The notes under the pieces were generated by a model. The model was not told where the DNA came from, ran no database searches, and saw only the letters and a program-made list of their open reading frames with translations. DNA of 31,466 nt, from contig CAJTPO010000053.1 of assembly GCA_910578115.1 (NCBI GenBank), positions 1 to 31,466 on the forward strand, read 5' to 3'. The first letter of the stretch is position 1, and each line of letters starts with the position of its first letter. Shown piece by piece: positions 23,838-31,166 of the stretch. The stretch comes from an uncultured Lachnospiraceae bacterium (lineage in GTDB: Bacteria > Bacillota > Clostridia > Lachnospirales > Lachnospiraceae). Position numbers and translations under genes: made by a program.

Positions 23838-23866
23838 AAAAAAAGCATGACCATACAGCCATGCTC
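23838..23866 (-). terminator. First of two tandem terminators of the short transcription unit
   Basis: Minus strand AGCATG/CATGCT stem, loop GCTGTATGGT, then seven T. Confidence 0.75.
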
Positions 23867-23873
23867 ATTCCAT

Positions 23874-24098
23874 CTACGAAACTATAAAAACAGATACCGC
23901 AATATAAAGCAATTGTAAGGCGAAAATGACGGGCCTTCCATAAAGTCTTCCCTGTATCACAACAGCTGCCGGCACCTGATGTTCCGACAGTACAATACAG
24001 CTAAACCTTACGCTGAAAGTCCAACCTGCAATATTTACTTTGCACTTTTCTCCGTTACAATAACAATTAACATGCAATATCCTCCTGAAATTTGATTT
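23874..24098 (-). ncRNA. Putative short transcript (about 230-270 nt), small RNA or frameshifted small gene
   Basis: Starts after a perfect TTGACA-N17-TATAAT and ends at two terminators. It has a strong SD and a 12-codon frame (24035-24073). The -1 frame is open to 23874, ending in a hydrophobic PVIFALQLLYIAVSVFIVS stretch, just before the terminator. This could be a 60-66 aa membrane peptide gene with a frameshift, a programmed frameshift, or a regulatory RNA. Confidence 0.4.
24035..24073 (-). CDS. 12-codon ORF behind a consensus promoter
   Basis: Product MLIVIVTEKSAK; AGGAGG lies 7 nt before the ATG. Too short to assign. It may be a leader peptide, the start of a frameshifted gene, or a chance frame in a small RNA. 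Confidence 0.3.
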   Translation of the reverse strand: MLIVIVTEKSAK

Positions 24099-24104
24099 TT
24101 CTAA

Positions 24105-24133
24105 ATTATACACGCCTGTGCGGGCGGTGTCAA
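24105..24133 (-). promoter_or_regulatory. Perfect consensus sigma-A promoter
   Basis: Minus strand TTGACA (24128-24133), 17-nt spacer, TATAAT (24105-24110). It has the best match of any promoter in the window. Confidence 0.9.
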
Positions 24134-24234
24134 CTCTGTTTTTGCCTGCTGCCGGATTAATCTGGCAGTAATCTGACATATCTGGCATATGCCGGTCGAG
24201 CATGCCTCTTGCGGTGCAGGCGTGTATTCCTCAC

Positions 24235-24753
24235 TCACAGCACCAACTCAAACACACCGCCGTCAAACATAATATCTCTGCCGTCTGCATCCTTGTAGAA
24301 CGACACCTTTTCCGTTTCAATCAGCTCAAAACCCAGTGCTTTGAGCAAAGCAACAGAGGGCGTGTTATTGATTGCCGTACCTGCGGTCAGCCTTTTGATG
24401 CCAAGCTTACGCATATAATCAAAGAGCTCCACGTGGCTTTCTTTGGCGTAGCCCTTGCCGTGATATGCAGAATGGAAGCAGTAGCCGATCTCATGTCCAT
24501 CCTCTCGGATATTAAAAACACTATATCCAATAACGGTGTCTCCAAGACAAACAGCGAAAAACATATGCTCGATACCGCTGTTCGCCGCCCACTTTGCAAT
24601 TCTTTGCTGAACATCCTCATCGTCGGTATTGTGCGGTTGATCATACTGTGAAAAAGCAGAAGTATTAAAGTCTATCCATATTTCTTTTATGCTTTTCCAA
24701 TCATCCTCTACGATGCGACGGATGGAAAGTCTTTCAGTTTTAAGTGATTTCAT
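24235..24753 (-). CDS. GNAT family N-acetyltransferase (RimJ/RimL type)
   Basis: 172 aa. Opens LKTERLSIRRIVEDDWKSI, typical of RimJ/RimL-type enzymes; the acetyl-CoA binding motif region is EIGYCFHSAYHGKGYAKES near residue 88, followed by NTPSVALLKALGFELIETE. It transfers acetyl from acetyl-CoA to an amine; substrate unknown. GGAG lies 6 nt before ATG at 24753, which is 25 nt after the ispF stop. Base use is lower in GC than the neighbouring ispF and coaBC, which may indicate separate acquisition. Confidence 0.9.
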   Translation of the reverse strand: MKSLKTERLSIRRIVEDDWKSIKEIWIDFNTSAFSQYDQPHNTDDEDVQQRIAKWAANSGIEHMFFAVCLGDTVIGYSVFNIREDGHEIGYCFHSAYHGKGYAKESHVELFDYMRKLGIKRLTAGTAINNTPSVALLKALGFELIETEKVSFYKDADGRDIMFDGGVFELVL

Positions 24754-24778
24754 AGTTCACTCCATTTCTGCGCTGCGA

Positions 24779-25366
24779 TCAAAGAATTTGGGACGCTTCG
24801 GAACAAACTTTCTTCTGCTTCGGGCAGCCGCTGCACCCGCCGCATTCCGGCCGGTCCTCATCTTCCTCACATACGTTCCGGCTGTATGCTTCCCTCGGGC
24901 TTGTCAGCAGGCAGATCGCCTGCGCCGAGATCCCTTCGCCGGAGCCGGTGAAGCCAAGTCCTTCTTCGGTGGTGGCCTTCACATTCACCTGCTCCGTTTC
25001 AATCCCCAGCGCCTCCGCAATATTGGCCCGCATCCGGTCGATGTGGGGGCGCATCTTCGGCGCCTGGGCAATGATCGTAGCGTCGATGTTTTCAATCAGG
25101 AAGCGGTTCTCCTCCAGCAATTCCCCTACATGTCGTAACAGCTTAACGGAAGAGATTCCCTGATAGGCAGGGTCAGTATCCGGAAAATGTTTGCCGATAT
25201 CGCCAAGAGCCGCCGCTCCCAGCAGTGCATCCATAATGGCATGCAAAAGCACATCCGCATCCGAGTGACCAAGCAGCCCCTTCTCATACGGTATCTCTAC
25301 CCCGCCCATGATCAGCTTCCTCTCCGGCACCAGTTTATGAACGTCATACCCCATCCCGATTCTCAT
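24779..25366 (-). CDS. ispF: 2-C-methyl-D-erythritol 2,4-cyclodiphosphate synthase with Cys-rich tail
   Basis: 195 aa from ATG at 25366 (MRIGMGYDVHKLV); about 157-160 is usual. Motifs: GYDVHKL metal site (Asp8, His10), GHSDADVLLHAIMDALLGAA, GDIGKHFPDTDP, IDATIIAQAPKMRPHI and VNVKATTEEGLGFTGSGEG. It forms MEcPP in the MEP isoprenoid pathway. After about residue 160 there is an added tail with C166, C175, C178, C181 and C188 (ECGGCSGC core). It begins 7 nt after coaBC in the same transcript. GGGAGG lies 12 nt upstream; a start at 25396 inside coaBC is less likely. Confidence 0.95.
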   Translation of the reverse strand: MRIGMGYDVHKLVPERKLIMGGVEIPYEKGLLGHSDADVLLHAIMDALLGAAALGDIGKHFPDTDPAYQGISSVKLLRHVGELLEENRFLIENIDATIIAQAPKMRPHIDRMRANIAEALGIETEQVNVKATTEEGLGFTGSGEGISAQAICLLTSPREAYSRNVCEEDEDRPECGGCSGCPKQKKVCSEASQIL

Positions 25367-25373
25367 ACGATCC

Positions 25374-26585
25374 CTATGCCTCCCTTTCTCCCGCATAAAA
25401 ACTTTTCTTCATTATAAAAGTAAGCAGTCTGTCCGCCACCTCTTCCTTGCTCATGATCGGCAGCGTAAGCGTATCCTCCTTCGTCAGCAGCGTCACCACA
25501 TTGGTGTCCGTGCCAAAGCCGGCTCCTGTCTGCTTTAAGTTATTGGCCACGATCATATCGATCTTCTTCTTCTCCAGCTTCGCCCTGGAATTCTCCAGCA
25601 TATGTTCTGTCTCCATGGAAAAGCCGCACAGAAACTGTCCCGGTCTGCGATGCGCGCCCAGCCAGGCCAGAATATCCTCCGTGCGCACCAGCACAAGGCT
25701 CATCTCGTCGTCCTTCTTCTTCAACTTCTCATCCGCTGTCACGGCCGGGCGATAGTCGGCCACCGCCGCTGCCTTGATGATGATGTCCTGCTCCCGTGCA
25801 TCCGCCTTCACCGCCTGCGCCATATCCGCCGCAGACACCACTGGAACCATCCTGACGCCCATCGGGGGCTGTAAATTCACTTTCCCTGACACAAGTGTCA
25901 CCTCTGCCCCGCGCAGCATTGCCTGTCTGGCTATGGCATACCCCATCTTGCCGGTGGAGTGGTTACTGATATAGCGCACCGGATCGAGCTTCTCCTGTGT
26001 GGGTCCCGCCGTCACAAGCACCTTCCGGCCCGCCATATCCTTGGGCGTCAGGGCTTTTATGATATATTCATAGAGCACTTCCGGATCCGGCATCTTGCCC
26101 GCTCCCGTATCGCCGCAGGCCAGATATCCGTTGGCGGGGTCGATCACCTCCATGCCGTACCGTTTCAGAATCTCAAGATTGTCCTGCACAACAGGGTTCT
26201 GGTACATTCTGGTATTCATGGCCGGGGCCACGATCTTCGGACAGGTACAGGCCAACAGCGTGGTGGTCAGCATATCGTCCGCGATCCCGTGGGCCGCCTT
26301 GGCGATCACATTAGCCGACGCCGGCGCTGTCAGGAAGACATCCGTCTGTCTGGCCAGCGACACATGCTCCACCTGAAACTCGAAGTTCCGGTCAAAAGTA
26401 TCCACCAGACATTTATTGCCCGTCAGCGACTCAAAAGTGATCGGATTGATAAAATTCGTGGCATTCTTCGTCATGATCACCGTCACATCCGCATGCTGCT
26501 TCATCAGCATACTGGCCAGCGATGCGATCTTGTAGGCGGCGATGCTGCCGGTCACGCCCAAAACAATATGTTTTCCTGCTAACAT
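25374..26585 (-). CDS. coaBC: Bifunctional phosphopantothenoylcysteine decarboxylase / phosphopantothenate--cysteine ligase
   Basis: 403 aa, full length. CoaC flavin domain: LGVTGSIAAYKIASLASML near residue 8, PASANVIAKAAHGIADDMLT, PAMNTRMYQNP and LACGDTGAGKMPDPE (catalytic Cys). CoaB domain: VLVTAGPTQEKLDPVRYISN near 190, STGKMGYAIARQAMLRGAEV, AAAVADYRP and KKKIDMIVANN with FGTDTNVVTLL. It joins cysteine to phosphopantothenate and decarboxylates the product, two steps of CoA synthesis. AAGGAG lies 6 nt before the ATG. Downstream of coaX, with ispF following. Confidence 0.97.
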   Translation of the reverse strand: MLAGKHIVLGVTGSIAAYKIASLASMLMKQHADVTVIMTKNATNFINPITFESLTGNKCLVDTFDRNFEFQVEHVSLARQTDVFLTAPASANVIAKAAHGIADDMLTTTLLACTCPKIVAPAMNTRMYQNPVVQDNLEILKRYGMEVIDPANGYLACGDTGAGKMPDPEVLYEYIIKALTPKDMAGRKVLVTAGPTQEKLDPVRYISNHSTGKMGYAIARQAMLRGAEVTLVSGKVNLQPPMGVRMVPVVSAADMAQAVKADAREQDIIIKAAAVADYRPAVTADEKLKKKDDEMSLVLVRTEDILAWLGAHRRPGQFLCGFSMETEHMLENSRAKLEKKKIDMIVANNLKQTGAGFGTDTNVVTLLTKEDTLTLPIMSKEEVADRLLTFIMKKSFYAGEREA

Positions 26586-26632
26586 AAAGCACTCCTTCTT
26601 TCACACTCATCTACTTTGGTTTACATAATTCT

Positions 26633-26658
26633 ATGTCCCGCCAATAACGGCGGGACAT
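26633..26658. other. Perfect 10-bp stem-loop upstream of coaBC
   Basis: ATGTCCCGCC (26633-26642) pairs with GGCGGGACAT (26649-26658) around a 6-nt loop. There is no T run on either strand, so it is a possible operator or RNA stability element rather than a standard terminator. Confidence 0.55.
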
Positions 26659-26670
26659 CTGGTATTTATC

Positions 26671-26774
26671 TCGAACTTTTTTAAATGAAATACTTTTAAA
26701 TGAAATACTTTTTAAACAAACTACTTTTAAAACGAACTACTATATAAAACAAACTACTTTTTAAATTCACTAAT
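26671..26774. repeat. Degenerate AT-rich tandem array, six units of about 16 nt
   Basis: The AC-(T)4-5-AAA core recurs at about 26675, 26692, 26707, 26723, 26739 and 26756 (spacing 15-17). It lies between the coaX stop and the coaBC leader and overlaps the coaX 3' end by a few bases. Confidence 0.8.
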
Positions 26775-27540
26775 TCTCGACATTCTTTCTATATATAATG
26801 CCCAGTCCTCTTAACGTCAATTCATTGTCATACACGATCTTCCGCTTACAGTGCGGCACAATGCTTCCGGCCAGGCCGCCCGTCGCCACCACCGGCGCTT
26901 CATAGCCCAGCTCATCATAGATGCGCTCGATCATGCCGTCCAGACAGGCCGCCTGTCCCATCACGATACCGCTCTTCATACAGTCAATGGTATTCCTGCC
27001 TACTACCTTCTTTGGAGCTTCCAGACTGATGCGCGGCAGCTGGGAAGTCCTGTTGACCAGCGAATCCAGTGAAACCTTGACGCCCGGCAGGATCATGCCG
27101 CCGATATAATTCTTCTTCTGATCGACTACACTGATGGTGGTAGCCGTCCCCATATCGATCATGATAATGGGCGCGCCATAATACTGCAGCCCCGCCACCG
27201 CGTTGACCACCAGATCGGAACCCAGCTGCCCCGGGTTATCCATCAGGATATTCAGGCCCGTTTTCAGGCCGGGTCCCACCAGCAGAGGCGTCTTATGAAA
27301 CAATTTTTCCAGTGCGGACTTCACGATATTGTTAATCGGCGGCACCACCGAAGAAATGATACTACCGCTGATATCCTCCAGCCCGATATCATACAGGTCG
27401 AACAACGTCCTGAATTCCACCACATACTCCAGTTCCGTGTTGGAAAGGTTCGTGGAGACGCGCTCCACGAAACAGACCCGTTCTCCGTCGATACATCCAA
27501 TCACTATATTGGTATTTCCAATGTCGATTGCCAAGATCAT
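26770..27540 (-). CDS. coaX: Type III pantothenate kinase
   Basis: 256 aa. ASKHA-fold motifs: LAIDIGNTNIVIGCIDGE (phosphate-binding) at the start, GPGLKTGLNILMDNPGQLGS near residue 95, IIMIDMGTATTISVVDQKKN (ADENOSINE/phosphate 2-type) near 127, GGMILPGVKVSLDSLVNRTS and VVATGGLAGSIVPHC near 218. It phosphorylates pantothenate, the first step of CoA synthesis, and type III enzymes need a monovalent cation. AGGG lies 6 nt before ATG. Flanked on both sides by short AT-rich repeats. Confidence 0.97.
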   Translation of the reverse strand: MILAIDIGNTNIVIGCIDGERVCFVERVSTNLSNTELEYVVEFRTLFDLYDIGLEDISGSIISSVVPPINNIVKSALEKLFHKTPLLVGPGLKTGLNILMDNPGQLGSDLVVNAVAGLQYYGAPIIMIDMGTATTISVVDQKKNYIGGMILPGVKVSLDSLVNRTSQLPRISLEAPKKVVGRNTIDCMKSGIVMGQAACLDGMIERIYDELGYEAPVVATGGLAGSIVPHCKRKIVYDNELTLRGLGIIYRKNVEN

Positions 27541-27564
27541 ATTCTGCCCTGCTTTCTATCATAC

Positions 27565-27622
27565 ATAAATCAGTTTATTAATGAATCAATTTTTAATAAA
27601 TCAGTTTTTTGCAAATCACTTT
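27565..27622. repeat. Second degenerate AT-rich array, four units of 15-16 nt
   Basis: AATCA-(G/A/C)-TTT cores at 27568, 27584, 27599 and 27614, between the ECF S-component stop and the coaX start. On the minus strand the units resemble those of the array on the other side of coaX (AAA-GT/CT-rrTTTATTTA type). Confidence 0.7.
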
Positions 27623-27629
27623 CGCTTCT

Positions 27630-28490
27630 CTATGACACCGTTCCCTTTACCGGGCTTCCGGCCGCCAATGGCGCTTTCTCATAGACCGGTTTTACCCTGG
27701 TCAGCGCAATGCCCACGCCCGCTACGATGATGGCCGCCACCACAGCTTCCACGACGCCGTTAAAAGTCACAACGCCCATGATCACATCCAGCACGGCTTC
27801 TCCGGCCACGCCCACCGCCTGCGCATAGGCATCTTTATATAAGACGAAAATGCCGCTCATCACAAAAAGCGTATTCGTGTAGGCTCCGGAAAGCCCCGCA
27901 TAGGCCAGCGCGATATTCGCCGAACCCTTTTTTCTGCCGCTGATCGTCAGCACTGCCATAAGTGCGCATCCTGCTGCGATACCTGCAACGGTGCACACCA
28001 CAACGCTCATAACGTCCGGCAGCAGCCGGATCAAAAATGCCCTCAGAGAAATACATAAGATCAAAGACGCCAGCCCGTTCACCAGAATCCTTCCTGTCTG
28101 CCCCTCGCCCTTTAAGGCTCTGCGGATCAGGATGTAAACAAAATACGGCACGATGCCTACCAGAATCCTCGGCACAAAACAGATATACAGGCTCTTAAAG
28201 ATACCCGAAACACCGACTGCATTGTAGGCCAGTACCGGCGAAAACACAAATGCCGACGCCGTAGCCGCTTTGAACGTGTTGTTGATAAAGCTGGTCAAAC
28301 CAAATACGAATCCCAAAAATGCACCTTTCTTCGGTCCAAGAAACAGCGCTCCCAGGATGACCGGGATATGAATAATCGTCGCGTTGATCACTACAAGCGG
28401 GATATATCCCAGCGGGGTGAATGCCATAATCACGATTATGGCGGTGAACAGTGCCGTCAGCACCAGTTCATAGGTCTTTTCATTTTTCAT
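27630..28490 (-). CDS. ECF transporter S component, probably pantothenate (PanT-like)
   Basis: 286 aa from ATG at 28490 with AGGAGG 9 nt upstream; an upstream frame start lacks this. About eight hydrophobic segments: LVLTALFTAIIVIMAFTPLG near the start, VINATIIHIPVILGALFLGP near residue 35 (typical S-component), GAFLGFVFGLTSFINNTF, YIPYF-like VGIVPYFVYILIRRAL, and a long C-terminal half with AYTNTLFVMSGIFVLYKDAY and VVAAIIVAGVGIALTRV. S components capture a vitamin and dock on a shared EcfA/T energiser. coaX next to it makes pantothenate the best guess; substrate is not proven. Confidence 0.85.
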   Translation of the reverse strand: MKNEKTYELVLTALFTAIIVIMAFTPLGYIPLVVINATIIHIPVILGALFLGPKKGAFLGFVFGLTSFINNTFKAATASAFVFSPVLAYNAVGVSGIFKSLYICFVPRILVGIVPYFVYILIRRALKGEGQTGRILVNGLASLILCISLRAFLIRLLPDVMSVVVCTVAGIAAGCALMAVLTISGRKKGSANIALAYAGLSGAYTNTLFVMSGIFVLYKDAYAQAVGVAGEAVLDVIMGVVTFNGVVEAVVAAIIVAGVGIALTRVKPVYEKAPLAAGSPVKGTVS

Positions 28491-28518
28491 GGTACAATTC
28501 CTCCTGTTATTATTCTCA

Positions 28519-28553
28519 TTGGCGGCGGCCATCCAGCAGGACAGCCGCCATTC
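28519..28553 (-). other. GC-rich hairpin in the 5' leader of the ECF S-component gene
   Basis: GGCGGC paired with GCCGCC around about 15 nt, lying between the promoter and the ribosome site. No T run. It may affect translation or message stability; I do not recognise a riboswitch class. Confidence 0.45.
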
Positions 28554-28571
28554 GAGATACAATACGGTGTC

Positions 28572-28600
28572 ATCATACCACGTTGATAAATTTTTGACAA
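28572..28600 (-). promoter_or_regulatory. Promoter of the ECF S-component gene
   Basis: Minus strand TTGTCA (28595-28600), 17-nt spacer, TATGAT (28572-28577), about 82 nt before the ATG. The remaining stretch to 28730 shows nothing recognisable. Confidence 0.7.
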
Positions 28601-28730
28601 TATTTTTTTAAAGATTCACTATAGTTTCCCTATGGTAACCAGGACTTTACCTTTGCTGCACCGATCACGCCAAAATACAGGACCCAAGTCTTCTGGCCGC
28701 CGCTTTCAAAATGCCTTCTGATCCCTCTGT

Positions 28731-29315
28731 TTACACCACTTTTAAGATACAGATCTGCGTCGCTTTCAGTTCGCCGGTCGATCTGTCTCCCCAGACTTCC
28801 ACTGATCTGCCCTTTTCCAGATCCTGTGCCGTTGCTTCCTCCATCTCGAATTCGGCGCCGCCGTTGTAAATGGTCTTAATGGCAAATAACGTCTTCTCAT
28901 CGTAAGTCACCGTGACCTTATCAAATTCGGAATCGTCCGCCCCGGGCGCAGGCGCAGCTATTACAGCAGCCCCTCCGTCATCATCCGTACTTATCTCAGC
29001 CTCTACCACTGTCAGGCAGCCGTCCTGCAGTTCCTTGATGTCCCCTTCCAACGCTGGAGCACTGTCTTCCCAGGTGCCGGACGCACCCTGCACGTCCTCC
29101 TGTTCCTTCGGCACATCGCCGCCCGCCCCGTCAGTATTGTCACCCGCAGGCAATTCCGGCGAAAGATCATCCGCCGCCGCATTCAAATCGTCAGCGTCCG
29201 TCTGCCGCTCTTCCTGATTTACCGCCGGTTCATCCCCGCTGCAGGCACACAATGTAACGCTCATGGCGCACAGTATGCCGGTTACCAGTGTCATTTTTCT
29301 TAGTCCGTTCTTCAT
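28731..29315 (-). CDS. Secreted lipoprotein, unknown function
   Basis: 194 aa from ATG at 29315 with GGAGG 5 nt upstream. Signal peptide KNGLRKMTLVTGILCAMSVT followed by lipobox L-C-A-C with the lipidated Cys near residue 24. Residues about 25-105 are very acidic, Ala/Asp/Glu/Gly-rich and probably disordered, a spacer from the membrane. The C-terminal part (VEAEISTDDDGGAAVIAAP near residue 105 and KVTVTYDEKTLFAIKTIYNG near 135) ends VWGDRSTGELKATQICILKV, resembling a small beta domain of the kind annotated as DUF5666-like. A longer start at 29399 would put the signal peptide inside and has no ribosome site. Confidence 0.85.
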   Translation of the reverse strand: MKNGLRKMTLVTGILCAMSVTLCACSGDEPAVNQEERQTDADDLNAAADDLSPELPAGDNTDGAGGDVPKEQEDVQGASGTWEDSAPALEGDIKELQDGCLTVVEAEISTDDDGGAAVIAAPAPGADDSEFDKVTVTYDEKTLFAIKTIYNGGAEFEMEEATAQDLEKGRSVEVWGDRSTGELKATQICILKVV

Positions 29316-29455
29316 CTTGTCCTCCATTCCGGCGCATGGGATCCCGCATGACAGCAGAATCCCCATGCTTCCATTTACTGAAACCGACAGCTTTTCCATA
29401 CTCTGTTCGATTTCTGAAATGGATTTTATCAGAACAGTCTCTAAGAAGACTCTAA

Positions 29456-29471
29456 AATATCTTAAGATATT
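29456..29471. promoter_or_regulatory. 16-bp perfect palindrome in the divergent lipoprotein/MATE region
   Basis: AATATCTTAAGATATT is its own reverse complement. It lies between the minus-strand lipoprotein and the + strand MATE gene and could be an operator; AT-rich chance palindromes also occur. Confidence 0.4.
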
Positions 29472-29522
29472 ATGAAGAAAGCAGTCATTTCAGCCGTCCA
29501 AGTCATCTTGTTAAGATTACTC

Positions 29523-29551
29523 TTGAAAGTCTTTCTGGACAGTGATACAAT
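29523..29551 (+). promoter_or_regulatory. Promoter of the MATE gene
   Basis: TTGAAA (29523-29528), 17-nt spacer, TACAAT (29546-29551), about 30 nt before the ATG at 29581. Confidence 0.7.
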
Positions 29552-29580
29552 CGTGGAAATTGCAAAGAAAGGCCACCCCC

Positions 29581-30978
29581 ATGAATACAAAAGACAGGAA
29601 AATCACACAGACCGCTGCGCAGACAGCAGAAAACAAGATTACAGAAGGAGTCATCTGGAAACAGCTGCTCCTGTTTTTCTTCCCGATCTTATTCGGGACA
29701 CTTTTCCAGCAGCTCTACAATGCGGCGGATGCCGTGATCGTGGGCCGTTTCGTGGGCAAAGAAGCGCTCTCGGCCGTGGGCGGCGGCACCGGTACGGTCA
29801 TCAACCTGCTGGTGGGCTTTTTCGTCGGCTTATCCGGCGGCGCCAGCGTGGTGATTTCCCAATATTATGGCGCCAGGAAGGCGGAATTAGTAGAATATGC
29901 GGTACATACGGCCATAGCCTTCTGCATCCTCGGCGGCTTCGTGCTGATGGTAGGCGGCATTCTGACCGCGCCGGCCATCCTCACTGCCATGGATACTCCC
30001 GCGGACGTGCTGGATCCGTCCATTCTCTATATCCGTATCTATTACGTAGGAACCATCGGCAACCTGATCTATAATGTAGGCGCCGGTATCCTGCGGGCCG
30101 TGGGCGATTCCAGACGCCCGCTCTATTTCCTGATCGCGAGCTGCTTTGCCAACATCCTTCTGGATCTGCTGCTGATCGTATGCTTCGACCTGGGTGTGGC
30201 AGGCGCTGCCATCGCCACCATCTGCTCTCAGGCGCTGAGTGCAGTACTGGTGATCCTGGTGTTAGTCAGAGTAAAGGATATGCACAGACTCGATCTGCAC
30301 AAAATCCGCATTGACCGTATAATGCTGCACCGCATTGTCCAGATCGGCTTTCCCGCCGGCCTGCAATCCGTCATGTACAGCCTTTCCAATATCATCATCC
30401 AGGCTGCCATCAACGGCCTGGGAACGGACACCGTGGCAGCCTGGACCGTATACGGCAAGATGGACGCCCTCTTCTGGATGACCATCAGTTCCTTTGGTAT
30501 CGCCATCACCACCTTTGCAGGACAAAACTACGGCGCGGGCAAGATGGAACGGGTGCGTAAGGGTATCAGCACCTGTCTGGCCATGTGCTTTGCATCCACC
30601 ATCGTGATCAGCATCCTGTTGAACATCGGCGGCTGCTTCCTGTACAGCCTCTTTACCTCCGATCCGGAAGTGCTGCGGATCGGCATGCAGATCGTTCACT
30701 TCCTCGTGCCTACCTTCTTCACCTATGTATGCGTGGAAGTGCTTTCCGGCGCCCTGCGCGGCGTGGGAGACTGCTGGATTCCAACGGTGATCTGCTTAAG
30801 CGGCATCTGCCTGATCCGTGTTCTTTGGATCATGCTGGCGGTGCCCCAAAGACCGGACATCTATACCATGACCTTCAGCTATCCGCTCACCTGGACGATC
30901 ACCAGCGTGCTCTTTATCGTGTACTATTGCTTTTTCAGCAAGATCAGGGTCTTCCGGCGCCGCCGTGAAAGCCTGTGA
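29581..30978 (+). CDS. MATE family efflux transporter
   Basis: 465 aa from ATG at 29581 (MNTKDRKIT), GAAAGG upstream; ATG at 29542 precedes the -10 box and is rejected. Twelve hydrophobic segments in two halves. First half: FFFPILFGTLFQQLYNAADA near residue 33, VIVGRFVGKEALSAVGGG, GLSGGASVVISQYYGA and NVGAGILRAVGDSRRPLYF. Second half: FPAGLQSVMYSLSNIIIQAA, AWTVYGKMDALFWMTISSFG, AITTFAGQNYGAGKMERV and ALRGVGDCWIPTVICLSG. It probably exports drugs or metabolites with Na+ or H+; substrate unknown. GC-rich codon use fits the core chromosome. Confidence 0.95.
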   Translation: MNTKDRKITQTAAQTAENKITEGVIWKQLLLFFFPILFGTLFQQLYNAADAVIVGRFVGKEALSAVGGGTGTVINLLVGFFVGLSGGASVVISQYYGARKAELVEYAVHTAIAFCILGGFVLMVGGILTAPAILTAMDTPADVLDPSILYIRIYYVGTIGNLIYNVGAGILRAVGDSRRPLYFLIASCFANILLDLLLIVCFDLGVAGAAIATICSQALSAVLVILVLVRVKDMHRLDLHKIRIDRIMLHRIVQIGFPAGLQSVMYSLSNIIIQAAINGLGTDTVAAWTVYGKMDALFWMTISSFGIAITTFAGQNYGAGKMERVRKGISTCLAMCFASTIVISILLNIGGCFLYSLFTSDPEVLRIGMQIVHFLVPTFFTYVCVEVLSGALRGVGDCWIPTVICLSGICLIRVLWIMLAVPQRPDIYTMTFSYPLTWTITSVLFIVYYCFFSKIRVFRRRRESL

Positions 30979-30994
30979 TATCCTGTAACAGTTT

Positions 30995-31032
30995 AACCCG
31001 GAGCAGTTCGAACCTGTTCCGGGTTTTATTTT
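30995..31032 (+). terminator. Terminator of the MATE gene
   Basis: AACCCGGAGCAG pairs with CTGTTCCGGGTT (one G-T pair) around TTCGAAC, followed by TTATTTT. Confidence 0.9.
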
Positions 31033-31094
31033 GCAAAAAGACAGTTTCACTTAACAACAACCAGATTACGTTATTGTTATTTTTATTTTGTGGA

Positions 31095-31122
31095 TTGACT
31101 ATAACAGCAAAGGTGATATAAT
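31095..31122 (+). promoter_or_regulatory. Promoter and possible operator of the GntR gene
   Basis: TTGACT (31095-31100), 16-nt spacer, perfect TATAAT (31117-31122). Just downstream is ACTTA-TACAT-TAAGT, a short inverted repeat that could be an autoregulatory site for the GntR product. Confidence 0.7.
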
Positions 31123-31166
31123 GCACTTATACATTAAGTACATTCAGGAAGCAGAGGTGATGAGCA

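Noticed and set aside
23699..23854. Hydrophobic N-terminal extension of the MutS2-like protein
   Set aside because: It crosses a terminator region; AAAGGA precedes the ATG at 23698 and MutS2 proteins start there.
26671..26774. CRISPR or coding repeat in the coaX-coaBC gap
   Set aside because: Units are directly abutting, about 16 nt, degenerate and without spacers; period is not a multiple of three.
29316..29399. Extended start of the lipoprotein
   Set aside because: It would bury the signal peptide, and there is no ribosome site; GGAGG precedes 29315.
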